Origin: Candidatus Stahliibacteriota bacterium
Lineage (GTDB): Bacteria > Hydrothermota > Tepidihabitantia > SM23-42
Length of the DNA stretch: 33,487 bases
Direction of reading: 5' to 3'
Assembly: GCA_030613445.1 (NCBI GenBank)
Contig: JAUWLY010000002.1
Coordinates: forward strand, 1-33,487
Shown here: positions 21,199-29,350 of the stretch, in pieces
Position numbering within the stretch: position 1 is the stretch's first letter
Layout: the number at the start of each line of letters is the position of its first letter
Notes under the pieces: generated by a model
Database searches by the model: none
Told to the model about the DNA's origin: nothing
Seen by the model: only the letters and a program-made list of their open reading frames with translations
Position numbers and translations under genes: made by a program

Positions 21199-23425
21199 TA
21201 TAACTATATTATGCACTATTGTTTTGTCCTTAAATCCACTTTTTGGACAAGATTTCTTTTCTCCAGAAATATATGCAAATCGGATATCACAACCCATCTA
21301 TGTAGATGGTTCCTTGGATGATGAAGCTTGGAATGAAGCAAGCACTATCTCAGATGATTTTCATGACTACTGGATTGAATATGGAATCGTTGCGCCTGTA
21401 AAAACAACTATACTGGTTGGTTATGATGATGAGAATCTCTATTTTGGATTTATATGTCATGAAAAAGAAATGGATAAAGTACGTTCATTGATTCCAGCAT
21501 CCATTGAGAACTATGAAATTGTTGACGATGACCAGATAAGGATTCATCTCAATACCGATATTGAGAAGACCGAATCCTATGCTTTTTGGGTAAATCCTGA
21601 TGGATTCCAGGTGTGTTTTTATAACGTGGAAGAGAAACCAGGATTGTGGGGTTATGCTGAAATTATTGATCTTATCTGGTATGCAGCAGCAAAGAAACTG
21701 GATTCATGTTGGACTGTGGAGGTCAAGATACCTTTTCAGAGTCTTAGGTTTCCTTCAAATAAGATAGAGTATTGGAGAATAAATTTCACACGTAAATACC
21801 CACGGGAATATATGAACTTTTACAATTGGGCTCCTTTGGTCAAAGGCTATTCAGCTTATACTTTTTACGGGAAATTGCATATAAATGACAAGATCGTACA
21901 GCCAAAGAAAGTGGAGTTATTGCCTTACGTAACTGGTGGTGTTTATATTGATACAACCGGTTACTCAAACAAAGATTTTACAGGCAGAGCCGGCATAAGT
22001 GGAAAATATTATTTTGACTACAACAATATCATTGATTGGACTATTATCCCCGATTTTTCGCAGATTGAATCCGATGCGCCACAAATTGATTTGAATACGA
22101 CCTTTGCTTTTTACTATCCGGAAAAACGCCCTTTTTTTCTGGAACGCAAAGCCTTTTTTGAGACACCAATTTCGGTATTTTACAGCAGGGCTTTGAATGA
22201 TCTATTATGCGGACTAAAATATACAGGCAGCATGAAGTCCTTTAGTATTGGGTATGTAGGAGCTTATGATCGAAATACGCCATGGATTGTGCCATTTGCT
22301 GAACGGAGTGCAGTTATTGGAAGTGATAAAAAAAGTTTTTCCAATATCATACGAATAAAAAAAAGGTTATCGCCCGATTCTCATTTTGGCATAATATCAG
22401 TTAATCGTAATTTGTTTAATGGAGGTCATAATCACGTCGCAGGTCTGGATGGCAATGTAGTATTCTTAACAAGTAATGCAATAAGTTTTCAGGGACTGGT
22501 TTCTTTGACAAAGGAACCTGATGATACAACTTTACTTGGCAATATTTATGATCGTTATTTTGAGAACCATACGGGCGCTTTTGATGGCGAGCAATTTGGT
22601 GGTTCTGCCTTTGTGCTCCAAGCGTCTCACAAGAGCAAAATTCTGCACTTGAATGCATATTATAAAGGATTATCGTCAGATTTTCGTTCTGATAATGGAT
22701 TCATTTATTATAACGACTGTGAGGAACGTTATATTAGCATGGGGTTAACTGCGCCATTACGGAGATATCTTATCGAATCAATAATTCTTAGTTTAGAGGC
22801 TGGAGAAAAAAGGCGATATTTTGGTGAACATATCGGCTTTGAACGTTCCGCGGCTATATCTATTAACCTCAAAAATCAAATAGCCACTCAGTTTTCCTAT
22901 TCTTTAAATGACCGGATCTATGAGATGGTTGATTTTCATAATATTTGGACAGGTGCAGTAAGTTTGTCTATAACTTCAATAAAGAACATCAATTTAGGTA
23001 TGTCAATTAATTATGGGCGTCAAGTTAGTTTTCTTGCTGATCCTTATGTTCTTGGTTACAAGTTTGCACCATTTGTCTGGAGCAGATTCTATTATGGCAG
23101 ATTATCACTGAAATGTACCTATCATCAATATATATTATGGATAAGTGATTATAATAATCAGGAATTAAATACATCAGCAATAGATTTAACATGCGCTTTC
23201 CGTTTTGCTAAAAACATATATATGCGAACCTTACTGCAGTACAATTCTACATCAAATACATGCTGCTTTTATCCATTGTTCTCTTATGAAGCTACACCTT
23301 TCACAACATTCTATCTGGGAGTGAATCAGACCCTTGAAAACAGCAATGATCTAAAAGACTTGCAAAACTATAAAAATATAAGTACGAAGATCTTCCTGAA
23401 ATTACAACATGAATTTAGACCTTGA
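21173..23425 (+). CDS. CBM9-like plus DUF5916 outer-membrane beta-barrel protein
   Basis: A 750-residue protein overlapping the ABC exporter by 26 bases. MMSNLGLHSITILCTIVLSL is a signal peptide, cleaved near FGQ. Residues ~35-230 are a carbohydrate-binding module family 9-like domain (PIYVDGSLDDEAWNEA, TILVGYDDENLYFGFICHE, WTVEVKIPFQSLRF). Residues ~240-750 match the DUF5916 barrel: YPEKRPFFLE at 315-324 is the family hallmark, and many alternating amphipathic strands follow, ending KIFLKLQHEFRP. By architecture it is an outer-membrane barrel with a periplasmic or surface sugar-binding-like module. In this operon it is a candidate outer-membrane exit or receptor for the peptide; that is inference. 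Start could also be the second codon. Confidence 0.85.
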   Translation: MMSNLGLHSITILCTIVLSLNPLFGQDFFSPEIYANRISQPIYVDGSLDDEAWNEASTISDDFHDYWIEYGIVAPVKTTILVGYDDENLYFGFICHEKEMDKVRSLIPASIENYEIVDDDQIRIHLNTDIEKTESYAFWVNPDGFQVCFYNVEEKPGLWGYAEIIDLIWYAAAKKLDSCWTVEVKIPFQSLRFPSNKIEYWRINFTRKYPREYMNFYNWAPLVKGYSAYTFYGKLHINDKIVQPKKVELLPYVTGGVYIDTTGYSNKDFTGRAGISGKYYFDYNNIIDWTIIPDFSQIESDAPQIDLNTTFAFYYPEKRPFFLERKAFFETPISVFYSRALNDLLCGLKYTGSMKSFSIGYVGAYDRNTPWIVPFAERSAVIGSDKKSFSNIIRIKKRLSPDSHFGIISVNRNLFNGGHNHVAGLDGNVVFLTSNAISFQGLVSLTKEPDDTTLLGNIYDRYFENHTGAFDGEQFGGSAFVLQASHKSKILHLNAYYKGLSSDFRSDNGFIYYNDCEERYISMGLTAPLRRYLIESIILSLEAGEKRRYFGEHIGFERSAAISINLKNQIATQFSYSLNDRIYEMVDFHNIWTGAVSLSITSIKNINLGMSINYGRQVSFLADPYVLGYKFAPFVWSRFYYGRLSLKCTYHQYILWISDYNNQELNTSAIDLTCAFRFAKNIYMRTLLQYNSTSNTCCFYPLFSYEATPFTTFYLGVNQTLENSNDLKDLQNYKNISTKIFLKLQHEFRP

Positions 23426-24197
23426 TATTTTGCGTCCACATTGCTGGTGCAAAACTAACATAGCTATATTGGCAAAATTACTATCACTATTGATTGTTCA
23501 AAGTTTCATTTATGCGCAAATTTATAAGGCACCTGAAATAAGGCCGGCAAGATTTCACGAAAGCATTACAATAAATGGCATTTTTGATGAAACCTCCTGG
23601 CAATCTGCAACAGTGATCGACAGTTTTTATGAAATTAATCCTGGCAATATGTGTAATCCTTCGGTAAGAACACTAGTATTATTAGGCTATGATAACAAGA
23701 TGTTATACGTTGGCTTTACCTGCTATGAAGATACTATTTCCAAAATAAAGGCTACAACAATTAAAAATAATAGAACCGAAAGAATTCTTGGCGGCACAAA
23801 TGATCTTGTTAAAATCTACATAAAACCTCGTATTAATATTAATGAAAGTTATATTCTTTATGTTAATCCTCTTGGTATCCAATACACACACTACTACAAG
23901 AAAGAGTGGCTTGAAGTGTATAAAATTAAATTAGGTTGGCACGCTGCGGTAAACATCACTGATTCATGCTGGACTGTGGAAATTGCGATTCCTTTCAAAA
24001 ATTTGCATTTATATAAATCGATTCATCAAGAGTGGCAAATCGATTTCTGGCGTATTCGTCCGCGTGAGTTCTTGTATAAGTATAGTTGTTCACCTCATCC
24101 CAATGGTGAATTTTCCATATATAGCTTCATGGGTCATATGACTATTGACGAAAAAATATATAGTTCTAAGTTATTTGGCTCCTCTTGCCTATGGTAA
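23409..24197 (+). CDS. CBM9-like exported protein, paralogue of the barrel protein's N terminus
   Basis: A 262-residue protein overlapping its neighbour by 17 bases. A longer cytosolic stretch than usual (MNLDLDILRPHCWCK) precedes a hydrophobic signal (IAILAKLLSLLIVQSFIYA-Q). The rest parallels the CBM9 domain of the 21173 product: ITINGIFDETSWQSATVID, TLVLLGYDNKMLYVGFTCYE, DSCWTVEIAIPFKNLHLY, WQIDFWRIRPREF and FYGK/FMGH at the end. The DUF5916 barrel is absent; it stops at GSSCLW. Either a barrel-less periplasmic partner that arose by tandem duplication, or a truncated copy. Confidence 0.78.
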   Translation: MNLDLDILRPHCWCKTNIAILAKLLSLLIVQSFIYAQIYKAPEIRPARFHESITINGIFDETSWQSATVIDSFYEINPGNMCNPSVRTLVLLGYDNKMLYVGFTCYEDTISKIKATTIKNNRTERILGGTNDLVKIYIKPRININESYILYVNPLGIQYTHYYKKEWLEVYKIKLGWHAAVNITDSCWTVEIAIPFKNLHLYKSIHQEWQIDFWRIRPREFLYKYSCSPHPNGEFSIYSFMGHMTIDEKIYSSKLFGSSCLW

Positions 24198-24289
24198 AAA
24201 CTGATATTGATATCATAAAATTATAGATATGATTGGTCAAATCATAGAGGACTGTAATATAATACGTGGCTGCATCAAAAGATAATATT

Positions 24290-25501
24290 ATGACAATGCT
24301 ATTCATTCAATCCCGGCTCATGATAATTGTGGTTCTCTGTATGGCGGTTGCAGGATGCCCGGGACGTCATACCTCGTCAGGAAATCCATCGTGGACACAA
24401 CTCTACCCGTTGAGCACCAAAGAACTTGCGGAACAGGAATATGCCATTGGTTTCGAATTTATGCTGGAAAACCGATATGACAACGCTATCCGTCATTTTG
24501 AAGAAGCAGTAAGATTAGACAGCGCACAACTTAAATCCTATTGGGCTCTGGCGACCATCTATACTGAGCTGAATGATAATGAAAAAGCACTGTCATTATA
24601 TAAGCAGTTGTGTAATTCAAATCCATCAAACCCACAGATCTATGTAGCATTAGGCGCTTATTATGCTCAAATCGAGGATTATAATGCAGCAGTAAATACT
24701 TATAAGAAGGGATTGACCATTGATTCTACAGACCTAGATTTATTGAATGGTTTAGCTTTGATGCATGCCTGCCTCCGGAATTTTGAGCAGTCATTGGTCA
24801 TATTTGGCAAAGTACTTGCACATGATTCGACCAACGTAATTGCTTTAAGAAACGCCGGGCGCATTAACTATGTTCGGCATCAGCCTGAAAAGGCACTTCA
24901 ATACTATAAACGGCTTCTTATTAATCCATTGGGAGTTTCAAGCATTGTGGTGAGTGAATATGCTGACGTTCTAATAGCTTTGCGATGCTATGAGGAAGCA
25001 TTAATGATATATGATTCCTTGCTGGTTTTCGAACCAGAAAATGTAAATCTTCTCATTATATCTGGATTGACCTTGCAAAAGCAAAAACAATATACAGAAG
25101 CTGTTAAAAGATTTGAAATTGCGAATCAATTTGAACCTGAGAATACGCAACCTTTGTTATATATAGCAGAAATTGATCTTGAACAAGGGAATTTAATAAA
25201 CGCAAAAGGTCGCCTTGATCGTGTAGTAGATATTGATCCAGACAATACAAAAGCTCATATGATGCTCGGTGATTTGTATTTTAATTGGGCAAAAGCGGCA
25301 GAAGGTGAATGGTATCAGAATCGTGTAAAGGAAAACTGTAGCACATTGTTCAAAGCGTTGGATAACCTAATGCAGGCAATTCAATATTATCAAAAAGCAC
25401 GTAACGAGGAAAATCTACGCAAATATTCTAATAATCAAATTGAGCGCTGTCAGGCAATTAAGCGCGCGCTTGAAGAAGACAAGTGGTTTTACTGTAAATA
25501 A
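24290..25501 (+). CDS. TPR lipoprotein
   Basis: The frame opens at GTG 24266, but a -10-like TATAAT at 24258-24263 and the signal sequence favour ATG 24290 or 24296; no strong SD is seen for any of them. MTMLFIQSRLMIIVVLCMAV is followed by AGC, a good lipobox (VAGC). Around nine tetratricopeptide repeats follow, e.g. AIGFEFMLENRYDNAIRHFE, YWALATIYTELNDNEKALSL, YVALGAYYAQIEDYNAAVNT and LLYIAEIDLEQGNLINAKGR. It ends in a charged helix. Probably an outer-membrane-anchored scaffold at the end of the locus-2 operon, 92 bases after the CBM9 gene. Specific partner unknown. Confidence 0.8.
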   Translation: MTMLFIQSRLMIIVVLCMAVAGCPGRHTSSGNPSWTQLYPLSTKELAEQEYAIGFEFMLENRYDNAIRHFEEAVRLDSAQLKSYWALATIYTELNDNEKALSLYKQLCNSNPSNPQIYVALGAYYAQIEDYNAAVNTYKKGLTIDSTDLDLLNGLALMHACLRNFEQSLVIFGKVLAHDSTNVIALRNAGRINYVRHQPEKALQYYKRLLINPLGVSSIVVSEYADVLIALRCYEEALMIYDSLLVFEPENVNLLIISGLTLQKQKQYTEAVKRFEIANQFEPENTQPLLYIAEIDLEQGNLINAKGRLDRVVDIDPDNTKAHMMLGDLYFNWAKAAEGEWYQNRVKENCSTLFKALDNLMQAIQYYQKARNEENLRKYSNNQIERCQAIKRALEEDKWFYCK

Positions 25502-25635
25502 TGTGACTTAGCAAATATCATAGAAATGAAGAAATGGATTTATTTCGGAAGTTTGCTCTATACAAACTCACTTTGCATTATTCTTCTACTACACAATTTA
25601 TGGATTTGAACTATCTAAAATTTAAAGGAGATGAA

Positions 25636-25863
25636 ATGATATGTGATTACATACATAAATTACTATATACCTTTGGTAGTAGTTATGTAGCTAAACATAA
25701 AAGTAAATATATCGCGAAACATATGAAAACTTGTGGCTTCTGCAAAAAAGAACTAAACAATATGCAAAAACTACAGAGGCTATTGGACTCGGTGGAGACC
25801 ACGTGCGCACCCTTGAATTTTAGCATCCGAGTAATTGAGATTATTTGTGGAATAAAACAATAA
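25636..25863 (+). CDS. small zinc-finger protein, anti-sigma-like
   Basis: A 75-residue protein starting at ATG 25636 behind AAAGGAG; the longer frame from 25534 lacks an SD. The motif H-x3-C-x2-C (KHMKTCGFCKKELNNM), followed by a helix (LQKLQRLLDSVE), is the zinc-binding anti-sigma domain pattern found at the N terminus of ECF anti-sigma factors. No transmembrane segment and no ECF sigma gene lie nearby, so it would be a stand-alone cytoplasmic regulator or a remnant. Further cysteines occur in the tail (TTCAPLN, IICGIKQ). Confidence 0.55.
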   Translation: MICDYIHKLLYTFGSSYVAKHKSKYIAKHMKTCGFCKKELNNMQKLQRLLDSVETTCAPLNFSIRVIEIICGIKQ

Positions 25864-26286
25864 GATTTCGGATTTCTTTCTGACATATTTTAAATAGTCT
25901 AATAGCAATATATTTAACAATTCTTCCTTTATGGATCCTTGAGCATTCTATTCCTTATATAATTCTCTTATTCCCTAATTTGCTTATTCATTTGAGACGA
26001 AAGCCATTTATTAATGGAAGTCAGAATCAGGGTGTGTACTTATGGATTTCAAGAACAACGAAATATGTGAGAAAAAAATACTAGAGATAGTCATGGCATG
26101 TTCGATTTTTTACAATTTTAGCCCACTTAAAACCCATTGCGAGAAAGTAACACAGGCAAGAAATTATTTATTCACTTTTTGTGAACATATGCTGGAGTAT
26201 GACCAAATGCACCCAAAAGACTATACCTGTTAAGTATTCAAGTGGTCACTAAATAGGGATTCAACTTAACAACTATTAAATAAGAG
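25864..26286. other. AT-rich stretch with one doubtful small ORF
   Basis: A 63-codon frame (26042-26233, MDFKNNEICEKKILEIVMAC ...) has five cysteines but no good SD and no recognisable family. I cannot support it as a gene. Nothing else was seen apart from several stop-rich AT segments. Confidence 0.35.
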
Positions 26287-26660
26287 ATGAGAAATTACCC
26301 AACATTAATGAAGAAAAGCTACAACATATTTGAAGCCGATTCAAATGGCAAAAACATATTCCACACTTGGGACATGACATATTGGTTTATCTATGAAGCT
26401 AATTTTGAAGATGCATTTTTCGATCTTGTACAACTCAATGGAGTAAATGCCAAGGTAAGTGCCTTTTTTTGAGGGATATTGCAGCTGCCCTATATGATTT
26501 AGATCACCCATGTAAGTATCCACAAAACATTGATGAAACTCAGATGATGTATGTTCAGTCAATAGATATTTGGCTAAGGAAAATTATTACGACTTTAAAA
26601 AATCATAAACCGTGTAGAAAAATCTTCAAAACACAGCAGATTCATTCGCTACTTAAGTGA
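26287..26660 (+). pseudogene. possible frameshifted ORF of unknown function
   Basis: Two adjoining frames join at a run of seven T (26464-26470). The first (MRNYPTLMKKSYNIFEADSN ... NAKVSAFF) ends at TGA directly after the run. The second continues RDIAAALYDLDHPCKYPQNI ... to a stop at 26660. One extra T would fuse them into a single ~124-residue protein. No family is recognised and no clear SD precedes the first ATG. It could be a decayed gene, a sequencing error at a homopolymer, or slippage. Confidence 0.35.
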
Positions 26661-26755
26661 AAATAAGAGAAACTTGGATAAAATATTCTGTTCCAGCACA
26701 CGTGGATTTGGTTGAAATTTAATAGACACTTTTGGAATTACGTTCCATAAGTAGT

Positions 26756-26969
26756 GGGGACGGTGCATGACAATATGACTTTATTATCTTTAACTATACT
26801 GTTTTGTTCATTCTGGCTCTAGCGCGGTTATCAAAAAATATCTTCTCGCCATGCATGCCTCTATTCATTACATGGTGATATAATCCATCATACTTTAGAC
26901 GCACTCTTCGCATGAAATCTCCTTGGTTCAACAATCACCGAAAATGTCATATTGTCATGCACCGTCCCC
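26756..26969. mobile_element. MITE derived from a RAYT (REP-associated tyrosine transposase) element
   Basis: The ends are perfect 24-bp inverted repeats (26756-26779 and 26946-26969) starting GGGGACGGTGCATGAC. Between them the minus strand keeps the first ~30 codons of a Y1 transposase, so this is an internally deleted, non-autonomous element of 214 bp. It separates a 3' gene fragment (26970-27241) from whatever preceded it. Confidence 0.88.
26794..26913 (-). pseudogene. N-terminal remnant of a Y1/RAYT transposase
   Basis: A 39-codon frame inside the MITE, on the minus strand, with AAGGAG six bases before the ATG. It reads MRRVRLKYDGLYHHVMNRGM followed by HGEKIFFDNRARARM, the conserved start of REP-associated tyrosine transposases. 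The HHVMNRG stretch corresponds to the first conserved block near the HUH region. Everything after, including the catalytic HUH and tyrosine, is deleted. Confidence 0.82.
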
Positions 26970-27241
26970 GATTGGTTAAGTATTCAGTTGGAGGCGGCGG
27001 GGTAGGGTCTGGTAAACCCGTGTACGTGTACACATCAGAAGAGGATTGGGAAGAGACTGAAACTAGCGGATCTTGGTATAATTATAGCTTTTACTCTGGT
27101 ACATATTTCGAAAAGGTTATGTGTATCTTCAATGAGGATAACCAGTGGTATCAAGGAACGACAATGATACAGCAAACGCTCTATAGAGACAAACGGTATG
27201 ACATCACGGTAAGCGAAGTACAAGATCCTGGTAAGAAGTGA
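26970..27241 (+). pseudogene. 3' end of a gene interrupted by the MITE
   Basis: The frame is open from 26912, but its first codons lie inside the MITE, so the native part starts at about 26970. The remaining ~90 residues (SVGGGGVGSGKPVYVYTSEE DWEETETSGSWYNYSFYSGT ... VSEVQDPGKK) are rich in Gly, Tyr, Ser and Glu, like a secreted beta-protein. No family is recognised and the N terminus is lost. An expressed chimera starting at ATG 26957 in the inverted repeat is possible but has no SD. Confidence 0.5.
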
Positions 27242-27270
27242 TCCTGAATCTGTTTAGTATAGGCTAAAAT

Positions 27271-27298
27271 GGGCCGGGTAGAAAACCCTGCCCGGCCC
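27271..27298 (+). terminator. GC-rich hairpin directly before the LVIVD gene
   Basis: GGGCCGGGTAG pairs with CTGCCCGGCCC (one G-T) over a six-base loop. There is no T run. It ends 7 bases before ATG 27306, leaving no room for an SD, so it could end upstream transcription or control translation of the next gene. Confidence 0.55.
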
Positions 27299-27305
27299 TC
27301 AGAAA

Positions 27306-29270
27306 ATGAAGCTATTAACACTAATCGTATTTCCTGTCGTTATTATAAATTGTTCTCAAAACACAATGGTGTCTTCATCTTATATTTCAGGAATGTATTA
27401 TGATGTTGAAAAAGTTGATACCTTAATATACTGCACAACCGGACGCGGACTCGAAATATTTTCCTTCAAGAAAGGACAGTTAAAACTTGTTTCCAGATAT
27501 GCGACTGATGGTGTGGCAAGAGCATGTGACATCAGCGATCAATATGCAATTATTGCCGATGATTATAAAGGCATTTGTATTCTTGATATTTCTAATCCTG
27601 AGAATCCCAAGAAAATCGGTTCTTACAACAGCGGTGGGCAAGCCAGGGATGTTTTGGTGCAGGGAGAATATCTGTATTTGGCTGATTATGACAAGGGCCT
27701 TCTTATTTTTGATATTTCTAAAGTTACGTCACCTAAGTTTATAGGGGCATATGAGGATATAGCTGGTGCCTGCTGGATCAGGATAAAAGACACACTTGCC
27801 TATGTCGGCGACCTTGGTGCCCCCTTTAAGATCATAAATATTGCCAATCCAACAAAACCACAGATAGTTAATGAATTTCCTGAAGGTTCTTTTGATTATG
27901 GTGATGACATCTGCATTGATGATACATTAGCGTATGTCAACTGTCGTATACAGACAAGTGATGCTATCTTCACCTTCGCAGTTATAAACATAAAGAATCC
28001 TGCACATCCTCGATTTGTGTCAGGGATAACCTTGCCGTCGACACGTCAAGGTTTGATAAAAAGAGGAAATTTTATATACACTAATACATTTAATGAAGGC
28101 GTTTTTATCATCGACGTCACATTGCCTTCTGCTCCGATAATTTCTGGACAGTACAAGATTAGTAATTATTCAGGTAACAGAATAGAAATTGATGATAATT
28201 TGTTAATTGTACCCCATTTCGTCGATGGATTTTCCATCGCACAGATAAATGATCCCAAGAAACCCAAGACAATTTATCATAAACAAAATATACGGTGGGA
28301 GTTTTTGACCATTGATGATAACCTCGGCTATTTGTATCTCTTGGGAAATGTAGAAGATATGGATTTGGTCAGAAGTTGTTATCTGAAAATTTTTGACATC
28401 AATGATCCCGAGAAATTAAGATTTTGTGCTGAATTAGCATTTTCAGGTCGTGGTTCATTGTCTGATGGTTCATATGATTATCCCTATCTGCTGATGACGA
28501 ACCAGCGGGGACATCCAAAATGCGATACTCTATATACAGAGATAGTGGACCTTCGTAATCCATATAAACCGCGAGTAGTGAAGTCGATTAAAGGAGGGGG
28601 TATTATTGAATTCCATTCTCCCAACATATATGCACTTGATTGCAAAAATGTAAGAAAAGGAAATATAAATGATCCGCACATTTGGACCGGTAATATAAGT
28701 TTGCCTGAGCGAGGAAATGATTTTGCAGTGAGAGATACATTTGTATATATCATTACAAAGGATTCGTTAATCACAATGAATGTTAATTCTGGCGATCAGA
28801 CAGGCAGCTGTTCCCATAATAGGTCTCTGGCCACCAATATCTCATTAGATTATCCCTATCTTGCGGCAACTTATACGCTTTGTGACAGTCGGCATACCTA
28901 TGGTTTCTTATTATTCGACGTCACTGATATCAAAAGACCCGCATTGGTTGTGGATACAGTTATATATGGTGATACTATTTCACACAACGTCCGTTCATTA
29001 ATTAGAATAATGTACTCAATGAGTTGTGAATTGAGGGATAGCTTATTATATTTTGGCAGAGGGATTTATGGCTTTGATGTATGGCAGATAGGGAAGCAGA
29101 ATACTTTAGTAAAACTCTTTACTGTAGATACGCCCTATATCGCCACTCATTGTTTTCCTCATGGTAATGGGAATCTTCGCGTGTACAAGGATCATGTGTT
29201 TCTCATCGATTATATTGTGGGTCTTGAAATATATAAGGTGGGTAACCTATTGAGTAAAAAGGGGTATTGA
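27306..29270 (+). CDS. LVIVD-repeat beta-propeller lipoprotein
   Basis: A 654-residue protein. MKLLTLIVFPVVIINC ends in a cysteine that could be a lipobox, though N at -1 is unusual. The body is made of LVIVD repeats: ICILDISNPENPKKIGSYNS, LLIFDISKVTSPKFIGAYED, FKIINIANPTKPQIVNEF, FAVINIKNPAHPRFVSGI, VFIIDVTLPSAPIISGQY, LKIFDINDPEKLRFCAEL, LLFDVTDIKRPALVVD and a last one at FDVWQIGKQNTLVKL. These build beta-propellers in cell-surface proteins of bacteria and archaea; ligands are mostly unknown. It has no T9SS domain, unlike its neighbours. No SD precedes the ATG; a strong hairpin sits there instead. Likely surface or periplasmic. Confidence 0.82.
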   Translation: MKLLTLIVFPVVIINCSQNTMVSSSYISGMYYDVEKVDTLIYCTTGRGLEIFSFKKGQLKLVSRYATDGVARACDISDQYAIIADDYKGICILDISNPENPKKIGSYNSGGQARDVLVQGEYLYLADYDKGLLIFDISKVTSPKFIGAYEDIAGACWIRIKDTLAYVGDLGAPFKIINIANPTKPQIVNEFPEGSFDYGDDICIDDTLAYVNCRIQTSDAIFTFAVINIKNPAHPRFVSGITLPSTRQGLIKRGNFIYTNTFNEGVFIIDVTLPSAPIISGQYKISNYSGNRIEIDDNLLIVPHFVDGFSIAQINDPKKPKTIYHKQNIRWEFLTIDDNLGYLYLLGNVEDMDLVRSCYLKIFDINDPEKLRFCAELAFSGRGSLSDGSYDYPYLLMTNQRGHPKCDTLYTEIVDLRNPYKPRVVKSIKGGGIIEFHSPNIYALDCKNVRKGNINDPHIWTGNISLPERGNDFAVRDTFVYIITKDSLITMNVNSGDQTGSCSHNRSLATNISLDYPYLAATYTLCDSRHTYGFLLFDVTDIKRPALVVDTVIYGDTISHNVRSLIRIMYSMSCELRDSLLYFGRGIYGFDVWQIGKQNTLVKLFTVDTPYIATHCFPHGNGNLRVYKDHVFLIDYIVGLEIYKVGNLLSKKGY

Positions 29271-29294
29271 CAAATCTTCAGTCACTAATATAAT
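29267..29294 (+). promoter_or_regulatory. consensus promoter TTGACA-16-TATAAT of the YVTN gene
   Basis: Exact -35 (29267-29272), which includes the TGA stop of the LVIVD gene, a 16-bp spacer and exact -10 (29289-29294). GGGAGGT at 29341-29347 then precedes ATG 29351. Confidence 0.78.
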
Positions 29295-29350
29295 ATCTTA
29301 GGTAGGAAGTCTTTCCGGATTATATAAATCATCGTAAAGAGGGAGGTACT

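Noticed and set aside
26042..26233. 63-aa Cys-containing ORF as a third peptide precursor
   Set aside because: No SD, cysteines scattered over the whole length, no maturase adjacent, no leader copy upstream.
26912..26969. Start of the 109-aa frame ending at 27241
   Set aside because: These codons are the reverse strand of the MITE transposase start and inverted repeat, not native coding sequence.
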